Shown: piece after piece, positions 47,900-60,189 of the stretch | Layout: the number at the start of each line of letters is the position of its first letter | Position numbering within the stretch: the stretch's first letter is position 1 | Assembly: GCA_029379385.1 (NCBI GenBank) | Contig: CM055606.1 | Coordinates: 5,456,001 to 5,520,000 of the forward strand | DNA from: Quillaja saponaria | Taxonomy: Eukaryota > Streptophyta > Magnoliopsida > Fabales > Quillajaceae | Length of the DNA: 64,000 nt | Direction: 5' to 3' | Translations under genes and position numbers: made by a program | The notes under the pieces: generated by a model | What the model saw: only the letters and a program-made list of their open reading frames with translations | Databases searched by the model: none | What the model was told of the DNA's origin: nothing

Positions 47900-48250
47900 A
47901 TTTTGGATTGTCAAATGAGGATATCTAAGTGAAGAAAATATCTTCCCAGAACACAACAACATGAGAGACTCTTAAACGTTTTGAAAAAGGATCATAATAT
48001 TGATACCCTTTTTGTCCCATTCCATACCCTAGGAAGCAACAAATGCAAGAGCAAGGTTCGAGTTTGTGTTGTTCATGTGATTGGAGTAGAACGAAACAAA
48101 CACAACCAATACACATAAGAGACTATAATTTGGACTATTTTCATGTAAAACCTCATAAGGAGACTTATTTTGTAAAACAATAAAATGAGTATGATTTATT
48201 GTGTAGATTACTATGAGAGCAGCTTCACCCATAATGACTTAGGAAGAAAA
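47900..48250 (-). pseudogene. Copia integrase C-terminal relic
   Basis: Minus strand: GEAALIVIYTINHTHFIVLQ, NKSPYEVLHENSPNYSLLCV, then KLEPCSCICCFLGYGMGQKG and YQYYDPFSKRLRVSHVVVFW. This is the conserved end of copia integrases (W.EA..TA.Y.INR, SPYE.L, C.FLGY...KGY, SR.V.F.E). A frame shift separates the two halves. Confidence 0.75.
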
Positions 48251-48899
48251 GAAGAGTGTAGTAAGGCATTAGTGATTTCAACAATGTGTCTATATTTACA
48301 TTCAGTTCTACCAATTTGTTCAGAGGTACCAGCACAAGAAGTTTGAGCAATGATTCCTTCATGTACTAGCAAGTGTAAAAATGGTGTGAATGTTTACTCT
48401 TTTGTATTATCAAATAAAAAAATTTAATAGTGCGAGAATATTATGTATGAACTATTTTAACAAAGTTTACATAAATAGTTAAAAGTTTTGATCTATTTTT
48501 CAAAAGATAAATCCATGTAAAATGAGAAAATTATCCATAAAAATGACAAAATAGCGAGACCTCCCTTAAGTGAGAACTAGAAAATGTCCCCAAATATCAG
48601 AATATACTAATTCAAAAATGTCTTTAGACTTTGACTCACTTATATTAAAGGGTAATTTGGACTATTTACTTATTTGACATGGTAGATAATGAAAATCAAA
48701 GACATATATTAACCTTAACTAACTGCTTGAAACGAGAAGACGAAACTTAGACAATGATGAATGACCGAGGCGTGAGTACCAAAGTTGAAAAGCTTCATTT
48801 AAGGACATAGATGAAGTAGCAACATCAGTAGATGGAAGGTGAAGATGATCCATCTTATGCCCTATCCTAATCACTTTTCTCGTCCTTCATCCTGAACAG

Positions 48900-49810
48900 T
48901 TCAACCAGAAGAGTTAAGATTAATTTCACAGCCATAATCTACAATTTGATCAAGGGATATAAGATTGAGAGCAAATGGTGGAATGGTAAAATTATTAGAA
49001 TTAGAAAGTGTAGATGAAATATCTTCTATAAGTGTGGTGTATAATAGAGTACCATCAACAATATGTATAGGAAGGATAGAAGTGTTTGACGAAGTATGTG
49101 AAAATAAGCTAGAATCAGAAGTTATATGATTGTAGCATGCATAATCAAGCAACCATGGTTTTGTATCTAAAGTTAGAAAACATGCAGAAAAGCTAGGGAA
49201 TGAAGAACCACAAATGTTATCACTATTTTTACTAGACTAGGACTGTTTATTATAGGGAAATAACCACCAGTTCTTCTGTAGTAAGTTGCATAGCTGTGGA
49301 AGAAGCATACTTAGCTGATGGAATATTGTTCGTAACAATAATAGCTGATGAGATGGATTTTGAGGGGAGATTCATTATGCCACTAATTTTTTTGAGTACT
49401 AGGCTTGTATGGCTTATATTTCTCCGTAGTATGTGAGCCCCATTTGTGAATGGTATACCATTTAAGATTATTTTTTCAACATTGCTCAGTAATGTGTTTG
49501 CGACATTGCTAAGGTTGTGAGGCCTAAATGAAGCAGCTAGAACAACTTGGTGGCTGAAGGATGTACAAGAGAGGCAACGGTTTTCTTTCTCATTTCCTTA
49601 GATTTCATTTTGACAAGTGCAATAGCAAGAGTAGGAACTAGACTTTTATTAAGAAGGGAAGAACGTTTGTCTTCATAATCATAAAAAAGACCAATAAGAA
49701 ATTGTCTAAATTGTTTCTTATCATGGGTGGTAGAATAGTGTGCAAGACAGGCAAAGCATTGTGTAGGATGGGACTGCTTATTCCAGAGAATGGACATTTG
49801 ATTATAATAA
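48900..49810 (-). pseudogene. Copia gag and protease relic
   Basis: The protease region at 49152-48901 reads LDYACYNHITSDSSLFSH, matching the usual LDSGA..HMT block but with the active-site Ser-Gly replaced, so it is inactive. Upstream, 49797-49537 (QCFACLAHYSTTHDKKQFRQ then FLIGLFYDYEDKRSSLLNK) fits the gag region that precedes the zinc knuckle in copia elements (…FL.GL...Y...R..LL..). Confidence 0.65.
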
Positions 49811-50558
49811 CCTTGAACTGACTAACTTGGAGTCTGTCGAAGATGGTGGAACTCTTGATCGATCTAATATTAAGAACTGCGATCCAAAACAGTGTTTATG
49901 GCAGCTAGATAATCCCAAACTTCCTTTACAACAAAAAAAGATACAAAGAGCTAGTTGACTTTGGGAATAGATGTATTAGAGAACCAAATAATAATTCTGG
50001 CATTGTCGGCTTCCTAATCCACAAGTTTGGTGGCACAGCCAGAATTTTTAAGCAACTGGTGGTGTAATGATACTAGTGACATAACCGCAAAGCTTGCGAC
50101 CCTGTAAGAATCAACACTTTGTTGCTCCTAGTGAATAAATTTAGTATCAACTAAAATAACTTGAATGGAATGCACAACGTCATTTTAAGAAGACATTTTT
50201 TTTTAACTGGCTTAGGTCGAGCTTGGGCTAGGCTAGTCTGCGGCTGTGCTTGATTTGGTCAAAGAATATACTTGACTTGGATAAGTTACCTGGCTATGAT
50301 AAGTGATTATAATTGGGATGAATAAGGAGACAATTTTATTGGATGTTGTGGTGAAGTAATTTAATGATGGTAAGAATGGTAAATGAAGTTTCCAATACTT
50401 GTCGAAGAAGGAGGCTGAAACGGGCAGTGCCATTTTGATTGAAAGGTTTTGGGCGACCTATTAGTGAAAAAGGTAAGATAAATGAAGCTTTGAAAAATCT
50501 TGAAAATAAGATGAGCCAACCTTCCACTTGTAAAATGGAAAAATAAGAAGTCTTAAGA

Positions 50559-50572
50559 GGCTCTAATACTAA
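50559..50572 (-). promoter_or_regulatory. Primer-binding site of the copia relic
   Basis: TTAGTATTAGAGCC on the minus strand, two changes from the usual TTGGTATCAGAGCC, directly after the 5' LTR. Confidence 0.65.
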
Positions 50573-51649
50573 GTTAAATAAAAAGAGAATGTATATTGAT
50601 ATATAATGTACAAGATGGAGCCTCTATTTATAGGCTAGAGGTGTCTACATAACAAAATGAACCTAAACTAAATAACAAGATTATAGAGTAATCTTCTACA
50701 TACTCATTGGTTGGCTTTTTGTTAATGACATATTCACTGGATTGTATATAGTTAGCAAGTTTCTTTTCCTTATTAGTTGTCAAGAAATCTCAATGATTCC
50801 TAGCAAGCTTGATATCATTCATTTTGGAATAGACTATAAACCTTTCAAATTAATTGTAACAATCCCCATCCAACTTTTCAAATTTGGAGAAAATCTTTAT
50901 CTCTACTGGATATAATATATCATTCTAGTAATAAGGAAAAAATTCAAAAATCATTATTTTCAATCAAGGACTAGTTTATCCTTTCTCCGTAGGATTGTAT
51001 CTGATTCTACTAAATTTCTGCATCATCTTCGAGTTTATAAGATGCAAGTCTGCCTCATTCCTTTTTAGGAATCTACTTACACTCAAAATAAAATTCTAGA
51101 TCTAGTAACCATGATGAATTCCCATTGAAGAAGCCACTGCCAAGAATAGGATTTCATCATAAGTTTGTTACCTATGATGAGTTGCAGGATCGCACTAGCA
51201 GATAAGTTGATCTTTAGTGTCATCTCTATCTCAATTTTTCCCACCATCGTTAAGAATCATGTTTTCATTGCTACCCAAGTTGGTAACCATGATGTGGATC
51301 TCACGGAGTACACGGGTCACTCTCATCTCTTATACATCAAACGTCATCCCATATGCCTCTAAGGCTGCCCAAAAAGTTCATACACCACATGATCAGCAAC
51401 ATATTCTGTTGTTAATGCTGATGGCATTCTTCATCTTAAACTGTCAAGACTGAATCATTATCCAGGCTATGATGCTACTAATGCAACATGGTAGCAAAGT
51501 CGCTAGAATCTTGTAGCAAACAAATTTGATTCAACAAAATAACTAAAATTTTAGTGCAATAGAATAACATAAAAGATTCAAAACTTCAAATTTAATAGAT
51601 TGAAAGATATTTCTACAACTAAAAGGGAAACTTATATTTATATAGGTTT

Positions 51650-52000
51650 TGTAAATACCAAAATTATGTCGGCCAATGGTGACATGACACGTGGCATGGG
51701 TATTACTTGAAGCTTTAAACAGTTCAGGTAACCTTCTCTAACTTTATCATGCTTTATAAATAGAGCCATGGCATATTAATGAAGGAGAATTTTTATTATT
51801 ATTATTTTTTTAATCTTATTCCATTAGAGTTCTCATTTCCTTGTTTAACTCAGTCACGGAGGATTCAAGGAGTTCACCTCTAAACTCGACTCCCGTCCAC
51901 ACAGTTGCAGGTATTTAAGAGAAAAGCACCAAGACACTAGGTCGCTTAATCTTACTGGCGCATGACCAATGGCCAACACCAACCAAATCCAACATCAACA
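51650..52000 (+). repeat. 5' LTR of GYP-2
   Basis: 351 bp, TGTAAATACC..CATCAACA. It has a TATA-type TTTATAAATAGAGCCATGG near 51754 and matches the 3' LTR at 61503-61850 throughout. Confidence 0.85.
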
Positions 52001-52020
52001 TTGGTGCCGTCCATAAGAAA
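52001..52020 (+). promoter_or_regulatory. Primer-binding region of GYP-2
   Basis: TTGGTGCCGTCCATAAGAAA directly after the 5' LTR. It looks like a mutated TTGGCGCCGTCTGTGGGAA site; the tRNA was not assigned. Confidence 0.6.
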
Positions 52021-52329
52021 TCTATTTGAATTATCTAGCCTACTCCCTAACAGTATGATAAACCATGAGCAAGAAACCCAAAGCAACACTAGAAAAGGAC
52101 AAGAAAAGGTGTGAGAAGCATGTTGGTTCTGCCATCTATAATTTCGAACACTCATGTTGCCTAACAACAATTGCCAACCTAATGGCTGCTCTGGAAGAAA
52201 AAGCTATTAGGTCACCCTAGGCAACAACTCGGATTATGAGCGCAAGCTAAGTCCGCCTATGACACTAGAGCCAAATATCATGCTTAAGCATACTACACCT
52301 CGCCATCCATCTATAAAAACATGGTGGAT

Positions 52330-52870
52330 TGCCCTATACCCCCTTGTGTGAAAATTTTGACATTGGAATAATACCACGAGACTACCTACCTGTATGACTT
52401 CATGATTGCATTTAAATCATTAATGTTATCATATGGGGTTCCCGACTAGGTGATGTGTCAGGCTTTTAGGTTTATCTACCGGTGAAATGCAAGATGGTGG
52501 TTACACAGCTTAAACCACAATCAATTTGATCATTTGGCTAGCTAGTTACCTAGTTCAAAAGGTATTTCATAACTAATAAGTGATAGAAGAAGAACGCCAC
52601 TACTCATTAATTGTTAGGCAGGATGAAGATGAGTCTTTAAAGGAGTATATGACTAGATTTAATACTGGCAGCATTAGAGGTCAACGATGCTAACCCATAG
52701 GTCATCATGATGACTTTGAAGGTAAGACTGAAGAAATTTTAAGTTTAGATGTAGCCTAAATAGAAAGACACCAAAAACTCTGGAGGAACTCATGGCTTGG
52801 GCTGAAGAATACATGAACGCCAAGGAAGCTAAGAAGCTTTAATTACTTTTTTTTTTTGTAATTCGAAGAA
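52330..52870 (+). pseudogene. GYP-2 gag relic
   Basis: The frame pieces read YLYDFMIAFKSLMLSYGVPD, MCQAFRFIYR, NARWWLHSL, then VRQDEDESLKEYMTRFNTA, the core blocks of plant gypsy Gag (..F...L...A..WW..L.., then Q...ESL+.Y..RFN). Stops and one or more frame changes lie between the blocks. Confidence 0.65.
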
Positions 52871-53439
52871 AAACAACTCACCTAAGCTACAAGATCTAGA
52901 TAGAAGGCCTCACGGGAAAGAAAAAGCAAGAAAGGAAATGAAGGAAATAATGCACCCCCAACCGAGATTTGAAAGTTACGAACTGCTCAACCGATCATGA
53001 AAGACGATAACACTCCAAAGGCTTAACATCCCGAAATAGCTGGCCGAAATACAAACCATACCAAAATTTGCATGTTTTACAGGAGCCTTAGTCATGACAT
53101 TGAGGACTACTAGACCTTGAAGGATGAGATAAAGACACTGATAAGAAAGGGTTCTTTGATAGATTTTGTCTAGAGAGAGAGGTAAAAAGGGTTTACAGAA
53201 AAGACGCCCAAAGGAATGACCCAATGGCAGACTGGTATGAAAGTCATCCATATGGGGAAGATAGGCCGACAGGATGAAGAGAGTCCCAAAGCAGAAGGAT
53301 AAGGTCGTAAGAGTGATATACACCATTGTTGGAGGATTTTTACTTATTGGTAAGACCTCCACGGAGAGGAAAAGGTATGCTAGAAGGCAATTAATGGTAC
53401 TAGAAAAAGTTCAGAGACCTCGGAAGAGTGACCCTTAAT

Positions 53440-53850
53440 GAGCTATAACCTTTTCAAATGATGACCTAGAAAGTGTAGAGACCTCTCATAACGACGACTT
53501 GATCATTTCGACCAAGATTTCCAATTACCAGGTACAAAATGTATTGATTGGCAATAGAAAATTATCAGATATAATGTATTCAAAGTGTTTTGAGTAGATG
53601 GGGATATCCAAGGAGCAACCAAAACCCTTTGAGGGTCCATTGGTCAGTTTTAACAGGCAAGACGGGAGGGGTGGAAGGATCAATCGAGTTGCCAGTAACT
53701 ATAGAAGATTGAAACTGCAACAAGCTAATATTGGTGTAGTTTTATGTTGTGCAAGTCCCATCCACCTACAATGTCATTTTAGGATGCCTATTCCAGAATG
53801 CTAACCGAGTTATACCTTCCTCGTTGTATGTTTTCCTTAAGTAATTGATC
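53440..53850 (+). pseudogene. GYP-2 aspartic protease relic
   Basis: The frame reads DDLIISTKISNYQVQNVLIG, where the DTGS active site should follow, but the sequence there is NRKLSDIMY. Then come FEGPLVSFN and, after a frame change, an LGCPI-type block near 53775-53800. The active-site Asp and Gly are lost. Confidence 0.6.
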
Positions 53851-54229
53851 CCTTCCCAAGGCGTGGGAACCGTAAGAGGAAACTAAACGGTAGCAAGGCA
53901 ATGTTACTTTGTAAGCCTTAAAGCCTGAATAGTCGAGGTCCTCTACATGGATTACATAAGGGATGCTCGCCTAGCAAAAAAAATGGATATCCATAAAAAG
54001 GTTGAGTTTGTGGAAGAATTTGAGTTGGTATGCCTTTTTGAAGATGACCCATTTAAGGCTTGTGTTGTTTGGAAAGAGAATGAGCAAACAAGTCAAGAGG
54101 GAATTGGTGACTAGTTTAAAAAAAATAGATCGTCTTTCTCTTGGTAGGCCAAAAACATGCCTGGCATAGACCTTATGATAATTTACCACTAGCTAAACGT
54201 TATTCAGATGCCAAATTGGTCAGATATAA

Positions 54230-55690
54230 GTAAAGAAATTTCGCATAGACAAACAGGGGGCGATTCAGGATGAAGTGACCAAACTTTTAGAGGTTGGCTT
54301 CATTAAGGAGGTGTATTATTTGGACTGGTCGGCCAATAGTCAAAAAGCAAAGTGGTAAGTGGATAATGTACCTATATTTTACAGATAGTTTTCCCCTCCC
54401 CTGTATTGACCTACTGGTGGATAGCTCATCTGGAAATGAGTTGTTAAGTTTCATGGATGCCTACCCAAGTTACAACCAGATCAGAAAGGCTAAAGAGGAC
54501 TAGGAAAAGACCTTTTTCATTACTGAGACAGGAACTTGCTGTTTTAAGATCATGTTGTTTGGTCCAAAGAATGTAGGGGTGACTTACCAATGCTTGGTGA
54601 ATAAGATACTTAAGACCCAAATAGGGAGCAATATGGAGGTCAATGTCGAAGATATACCACTGTATAAGGGCATGTCTAGGATCTAAAGGAAAAATTTTAA
54701 ACAATAAACCACTGCCAATTAAAGCTTAACCCCACAAAGTGCACATTTGGCATATTGACGGGGAAGTTTTAAAGATTTATGTTTACCACAAAGGGGATAG
54801 AAACTAACCATTCCAAGATTAAAGCGGTTTTGGAAATACAAAGCCCCAAGACTTTGAAAGAAGTACAGAGACTCACTAGCCAAGTGGCCACCTTAGCTAG
54901 ATTCATGTCCAAGTTAGCTGACAAATATTTTCCCTTTTTCCAAACCTTAAATAGGGCGTTCTCTTGGACAAGGGAATCTGAGAGATCATTTCAGCAGTAG
55001 AGGAATTATTTGATTTCTGCCTCGGTCTTGGGGAAGCCGTTAGAAGGCAACATCCTTGTATTATACCTCGGGATGTCCCATGTGATAGTTAGTTTGGTTT
55101 TGGTAAATGAGGGCGACGACATTTAGCATCCAATTTATTATGTTGTGCATAATACCCTAGGGGGCTGAGGTTAAGTGCCTACACATAGAAAATGTGACTT
55201 TAACTTTGATCATCTCAAATCAAAAGCTCAAGTTGTACCTCCAAGCGCACATCATAGGTGTAAGGAAAGACTAACTGTTGAAGAAGGTTTTTCATAAGCC
55301 AAACACATCGGGAATAATGGTCCTATAGATGGTGGAGTTAGAAAAGTTTGACATTAGATATAGTTGACACATGGCTATCAAAGCTGAAGCGCTAGAAAAT
55401 TTCATAGTCGAATGTACTATGAGGCCTAAGCAACCTAGGACACTGGTTGAGAAAATTAATGATACCGAGAATGAGAGTGGACCCTTTATGTGGATGGGTT
55501 GTCTGGCAAATACGATAGAAATACAAGACTACCATGTGCAACCCCTAATGGCCTTCTATCATAATGCACTATAAAGTTTGAGTGTGAAGAAGTGAATGTA
55601 GAATTAAAACTTGCTTGGGCTACTAGAATGAAAAATCTAAAGGTTTTTTGTAATTCCCAATTGATTGTTAAATGATAGTAAGTGACTTCG
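54230..55690 (+). pseudogene. GYP-2 reverse transcriptase and RNase H relic
   Basis: RT pieces: EVTKLLEVGFIKEVYY (about 54270-54320), then the KCTFGILTGKF block (54738-54770) and FTTKGIETNHSKIKAVLEIQ, SPKTLKEVQRLTSQVATLAR then FSWTRESERSFQQ (54782-55000). The catalytic YVDD position near 54640 reads VNVEDIPL and is not functional. RNase H is suggested by LYVDGLSGK (about 55487-55513, partly in a shifted frame). Confidence 0.7.
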
Positions 55691-55889
55691 TCACTAAAGG
55701 GCTCATGATGATGTAGTATGTCGACAAGGTCAAGCAGCTTTGGGTTTACTTCGACAAAGTACTAGTATGGCATATTCCCCAAGCTCTAAACAGGCAAGCT
55801 GATGAGCTCTCGACGCTTCATAGTCTGACAAGCATAGGATAAAACCAAAATGTCCAAACCCACACTTTAAAATGACCAAGTTACGAAGA

Positions 55890-56800
55890 ATCAGAAGCAA
55901 TGTATATGGGTATACAAGGTCTTTCGTGCATGACGCCCATCATTGAATACTTGCAAATGGATTTATTACCTAAGGATAACATTAAGGCCTGGTTGATAAA
56001 AAGGGGGTAATAAAATATTTCATGGTTAGCGAAAAGCTATACAAGCGATCTTACTATTGGCCATATTTGAAGTATGTTTGGCCAAAGAAATCGAGTTATA
56101 TTGTGCAAGATGTTCATCTGGGGGTTTGTGGAGCTCATATTGCCTTTCGACTATTGACTTATAAAGTTTTAAGGATGGGGTAGTACTAGCCGACTATCCA
56201 GCAGGATGCCAAGTCTCTCATGCAGTACTACAAGAGTTACCAAAGATCAGCTAAAGTGCCGAGGAATCTACCAAATACCCTTACACCTATAAAAAGCCCT
56301 TGCTCGTTCGCCATCCAGGGTTGGACATCCTCAGACCTTTACCTGTGGGAAAGAGTAAGAAGCAAAAAAAAAAATTTATATTCATAATTGTGACTATTTC
56401 ACCAAATAGGCAATTGTTGGGGCTACGATTTCTATTGTCACGAAGGCCGTAGAGAAATTTTTGTGGAATAATATTATTTATTGGTTTGGGATACCCTAAA
56501 CCATCATGATCGATCATGGAAAGCAGTTTGATTGATGACTTACTAAGACATGGTGCTTAAAGTTAGGAATCGACCAGAATTTCTCCTCAATAGCATACCT
56601 ACAAACGAATTACTAGGCAGAGGCCATGAACAAAGTATTATTAGACCTGCTCAAAAGAAAGGTTGATTAGAACAAACTTGATTTGGAAAAGCAGCTTTAG
56701 CAGGTTCTCTGGTCTTATTGCACCACAATGAAGGTGGCAACAAGAGAGACCCCATTCTAGCTAACATATGGATTGAGGCGGTCATAACAGTGGAAATAGA
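55890..56800 (+). pseudogene. GYP-2 integrase relic
   Basis: Core-domain pieces are readable: FIWGFVELILPFD-type zinc-region remnants (about 56110-56150), CDYFTK then AIVGATISIVTKAVEKFLWN (56387-56470), IYWFGIP.TIMIDHGKQFD (56476-56533), TKTWCLKLGIDQNFSSIAYL and KVLLDLLKRKVD (56545-56668). The catalytic D-D-E pattern is recognisable (D in CDYF, D in IDHG, E in AEAMN). Many TAG/TAA stops interrupt it. Confidence 0.75.
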
Positions 56801-57799
56801 TCTTTCACCCCTAGGATTAAGTCCTTCTCAGAACAAGATAATGACACGGAATTTAGAACTAACTTGGATCTGCTTAAAGAATTTATAGATCGAGAATGCC
56901 TCAAGTAGATCGCCCTTCAATAGAATACAACTAGTTTTTTCAACGATAAATTAAAGCTTAAACCTTTATAATTGGGTGACCTTGTACTAAGATTAAACCA
57001 GTTCAAGACTAGTAGTTCAGAAGGGAAGCTCAAGAAAGCAATGAGAAAGACCATATTAAATCACCGATATAGTTAGACCAAGTGCCTACAAAATTAGAAT
57101 GAAAGCATAGATAGTGCTTCCTAACATTTTAATTCCCAGCAACTTTAGAAATATTTTCGCTAAAGTGTAATAGCTCGGTACCTAGAGACCGCCAAACTTT
57201 CGTATCACCCACATATATTAGAATTGCCTACGAAGTTTTTGTAGATAATTCATGCTCACTTTACTTACAAATTGGATCATAGTGACAAAACGCTGGAGCA
57301 AAGGTTAAGGTCCACCTAGGCGACTAGTGCCCTACAGGTGACCCGACCTCCCATATGATGCTTGTGGTGTTAACATGCGAGGTCCAACGAGCAATAATCC
57401 ACTGGCCCGAGTCACTCATAAGTCGATCTAAATGAAGTGTAAGATACTAGGAATTGTCTTCATCAACGGACCTTAGAAGCAAAACCCTAAGCCTGCAGGG
57501 TTGACACCTTGAGAAGATGGTGTGGCCGGTTACGACACCAAGCCTATTAGACCATGCTTAAATATCCCAATTTCTAAAGGTACAGTAGCTCACTATGAGC
57601 CCAACCTAGTGGAACCCAGACGCCCTAACGCAAAGATAAAGCAACTCAGACAAACAAGATGAGCATTACACTTAAATTCTTGCCCATTTATATGATTAAT
57701 TTATTCTAAGTTAAATTGTTCACAACAAGAAATACAAGTTAATCATAAAACAAATTGTTCAAAAAGTGATTTAGGGCTCCTTCTCACCTAATGCTCCAA

Positions 57800-59785
57800 C
57801 ACTGGTCGTTGGCTCCTCATCTTAGACTAACCCTCCCTCTTCTTGTTCTCCTTCTACCTAGTTGCCCTCCTCCTCCTCCTCCTCACCCGCCTCCATGGCC
57901 CGGGCAATCTCTGCAAGCTCCTCCCTCAGCCACTTGGCATCATACGTCATGAGTAAGGTTTCAGCTCGTCATAAATTCTCAACATTGTGCTAAGTCGAGC
58001 TCATAACACTTGTTGCCTTTATCATATATCATTTTTCTACACTATGTTAAGTCTTTGAAGATCACCATAGCTATCTTGGCGTCCTCTTGAGTGTCAAGCA
58101 AAGCATCCTTTGCTTCTTGCAGCTCGCGTTCTTTGTTTCTTGCACCTCGTGTCTTAGAGTGGCAATCTCATTCTTTTTCTCTGCGGTAACCTTCTTGCTC
58201 TCTCCCAGCTCAAACTTTAGGTGGGTAACCTCAGCATCCAAGGATGAGTAGTGATTGGTCCACATCATTACCTATCCTTTAAGCCTATGAATCTCGACTT
58301 TATGCTCTTCAAATTGTTTCAAGGTGGCCTGACCATCTTCGACTTTTTTCTCTTCCTTGATCAACAAGCCTTTAACTTTCTCTAGCTCCTAGAAGGTACT
58401 AATGAGCTTGTTAGAGGAGTAGGCATCCTCCATGGCCTTTTTTAGTTGGGTATATAAGGACGCTTGATATTGAAGGGCCTACAAAATGACAAACACAAGA
58501 AGGATTAGCAATAAAACAACGAAAAAACGAAGTTTTTAAGAAATTCCAATAACTTGGACACTAGCAGATAAACCGGTCATGAAAGCATTTTCCAGAGGTA
58601 GCTCATCCATGAAGGTTTCATATGCTAGTAGCGTGGTGCCCTTTGCATTCACCTTCTCACACAGCGCCTCAAGTTTTCTTGCTTGAGCTGCTTACACCTT
58701 CTCAGCTTCCTTCTTAGGTGTTAGTCCCATATTTGCATAATAGGAGACGTAGATCAGCAATAATAAAATATCAAAATAGTAACTAAAATGATGCAAGTAT
58801 ATTAGAATGGACCCATGGGAATCTCATATAGCATGTTCGCCACCAAAGTAGTTCCAACATTGTAAAAGATGATGTTAAATAAACCCCCTGGTTGGTAACG
58901 TTGATAAACTAAAGTTTATTATATTTTTTCAATTGCTATCTAGTCATCTTTGGTAGTTTTGACCCTCACGACTTAAGGACAACCTATCCATGCAATAGCC
59001 TAGTGGGATAAGGTGTCCCTACAAAAAATAAATAAATAAGAACTTGGGCTTCCAATCCTTATTGTTATCAAAATTTCATTGATATAAGTCACTTCTAGCA
59101 GAGAAGTAAATCCACTCACTGGCAATATTCTAGATATAATGCAAATGCCTAAAAATGATAAGGATGGCCTGATTGCCAGCTCGCTATAAACGGTGATGAA
59201 AGTTACCAAAAAGGGCCATCTATTAGGAATAACTTGGGCAGGACACACCCCAAGGGGTTTCAGAACCTTCACCATGAAAGGGTGGAAAGGGTATCTCAAC
59301 CCAGCATGAATATACTCCTCATAAAAACAGAAGGAGTCAGAGAGAGAGTAAATAGGAAATGACCCATCTGTTGTAGTTTTAAGTACTATAGCCCTAATTG
59401 CCTCAAGATATTATCTGGACAAAGGCATCAACTTGTCCTCTGAAATTATAATTTCTATACGCCGAACTGCGTGATGTTGTTTAGGGCCAAAACTTAGCAA
59501 CATCATCATCAGAGTCATCTTCCTGTTCTAGCGAGAATTGGGCCAAGCGGTTTCCTCATCTTAAGCCTTGTCGGTTTCGGCTCTACTATGGCTTGGAATG
59601 TCTTCAGATCTGTCTTCCTCTCTAGCAAGAAGGATCAGTAATGTGTTAACGTCATTTCAACAACTAGATTTGTGAATGGGCTGGACATCACGCTCGACTA
59701 TGGTGTCATCCATAAGATATGGAGCACCACCTAGACTAAAGGAATGTTAAGAAGAAGAAGGTCGTTCATCCCCATTCGACATGAA
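57800..59785 (-). pseudogene. GYP-2 antisense accessory gene (gypsy-type Transposase_28-like domain plus coiled coil)
   Basis: On the minus strand a start at about 59782 opens MSNGDERPSSS. The clearest domain is at 59310-58980: MRYPFHPFMVKVLKPLGVCP, AQVIPNRWPFLVTFITVYSE, LAIRPSLSFLGICIISRIL, then GSPSSYLFIFCRD. This has the composition and block order of the 'putative gypsy type transposon' domain (Pfam Transposase_28). About 58490-58050 is a heptad-rich coiled coil (LDAEVTHLKFELGESKKVTA, NEIATLRHEVQETK), and the C-terminus is acidic (ELAEIARAMEAGEEEEEEG, near 57890). Stops are present but fewer than in pol. Antisense genes after pol are known in Tat-lineage elements; their role is unclear. 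Confidence 0.6.
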
Positions 59786-60189
59786 ATAAAGAAAAGAAAA
59801 TAATTTAAAGGAGTTTTCCAAAAGAAGTAGGTCGTACCTAGTAGTTTGGATGTTTGAAAGGAGTAGGAAGGCTTCTAGTTACCAAGCAATCAAAAAGCAA
59901 AATGGCAGAGCTTTGCTAGAGCTTTCATCGGGTAAAAAGTAAATGTGAAGAAATATACCAAATGCTGCCACTTGTCAACCCGGAATGTGAAAAGTTTTGT
60001 GCCAAGTAATAAAAGTTAAAGACTTGACCCGGTAGCAAGGGATTCTTTGCCAAATGACTTGCAGTGATCATAAGTTTAACAAGCCTTAACCAATTAGAAT
60101 GGGGTACCGACCTCATCACTAAAAGCCTTATCTCCTAATAGCGAACAGCTATGGGTACAGACATGATGAATAGGTTCACCACCTACCTT

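Larger units (their letters stand above)
45901..50690 (-). mobile_element. Ty1/copia LTR retrotransposon relic
   Basis: In minus orientation: partial 5' LTR (50690-50575), primer site TTAGTATTAGAGCC (50572-50559, a variant of the tRNA-Met site), gag, protease, integrase, reverse transcriptase and RNase H pieces, and the 3' LTR (46128-45901). The order integrase before RT is that of copia. The LTRs share ATAATGTACAAGAT/GAGAG and GAGCCTCTAT..TATAGG then CTAGAGGTGTCTACATAAC. The right LTR is cut off at about 50690, where repeat R2 begins. All coding pieces contain stops or shifts. Confidence 0.8.
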
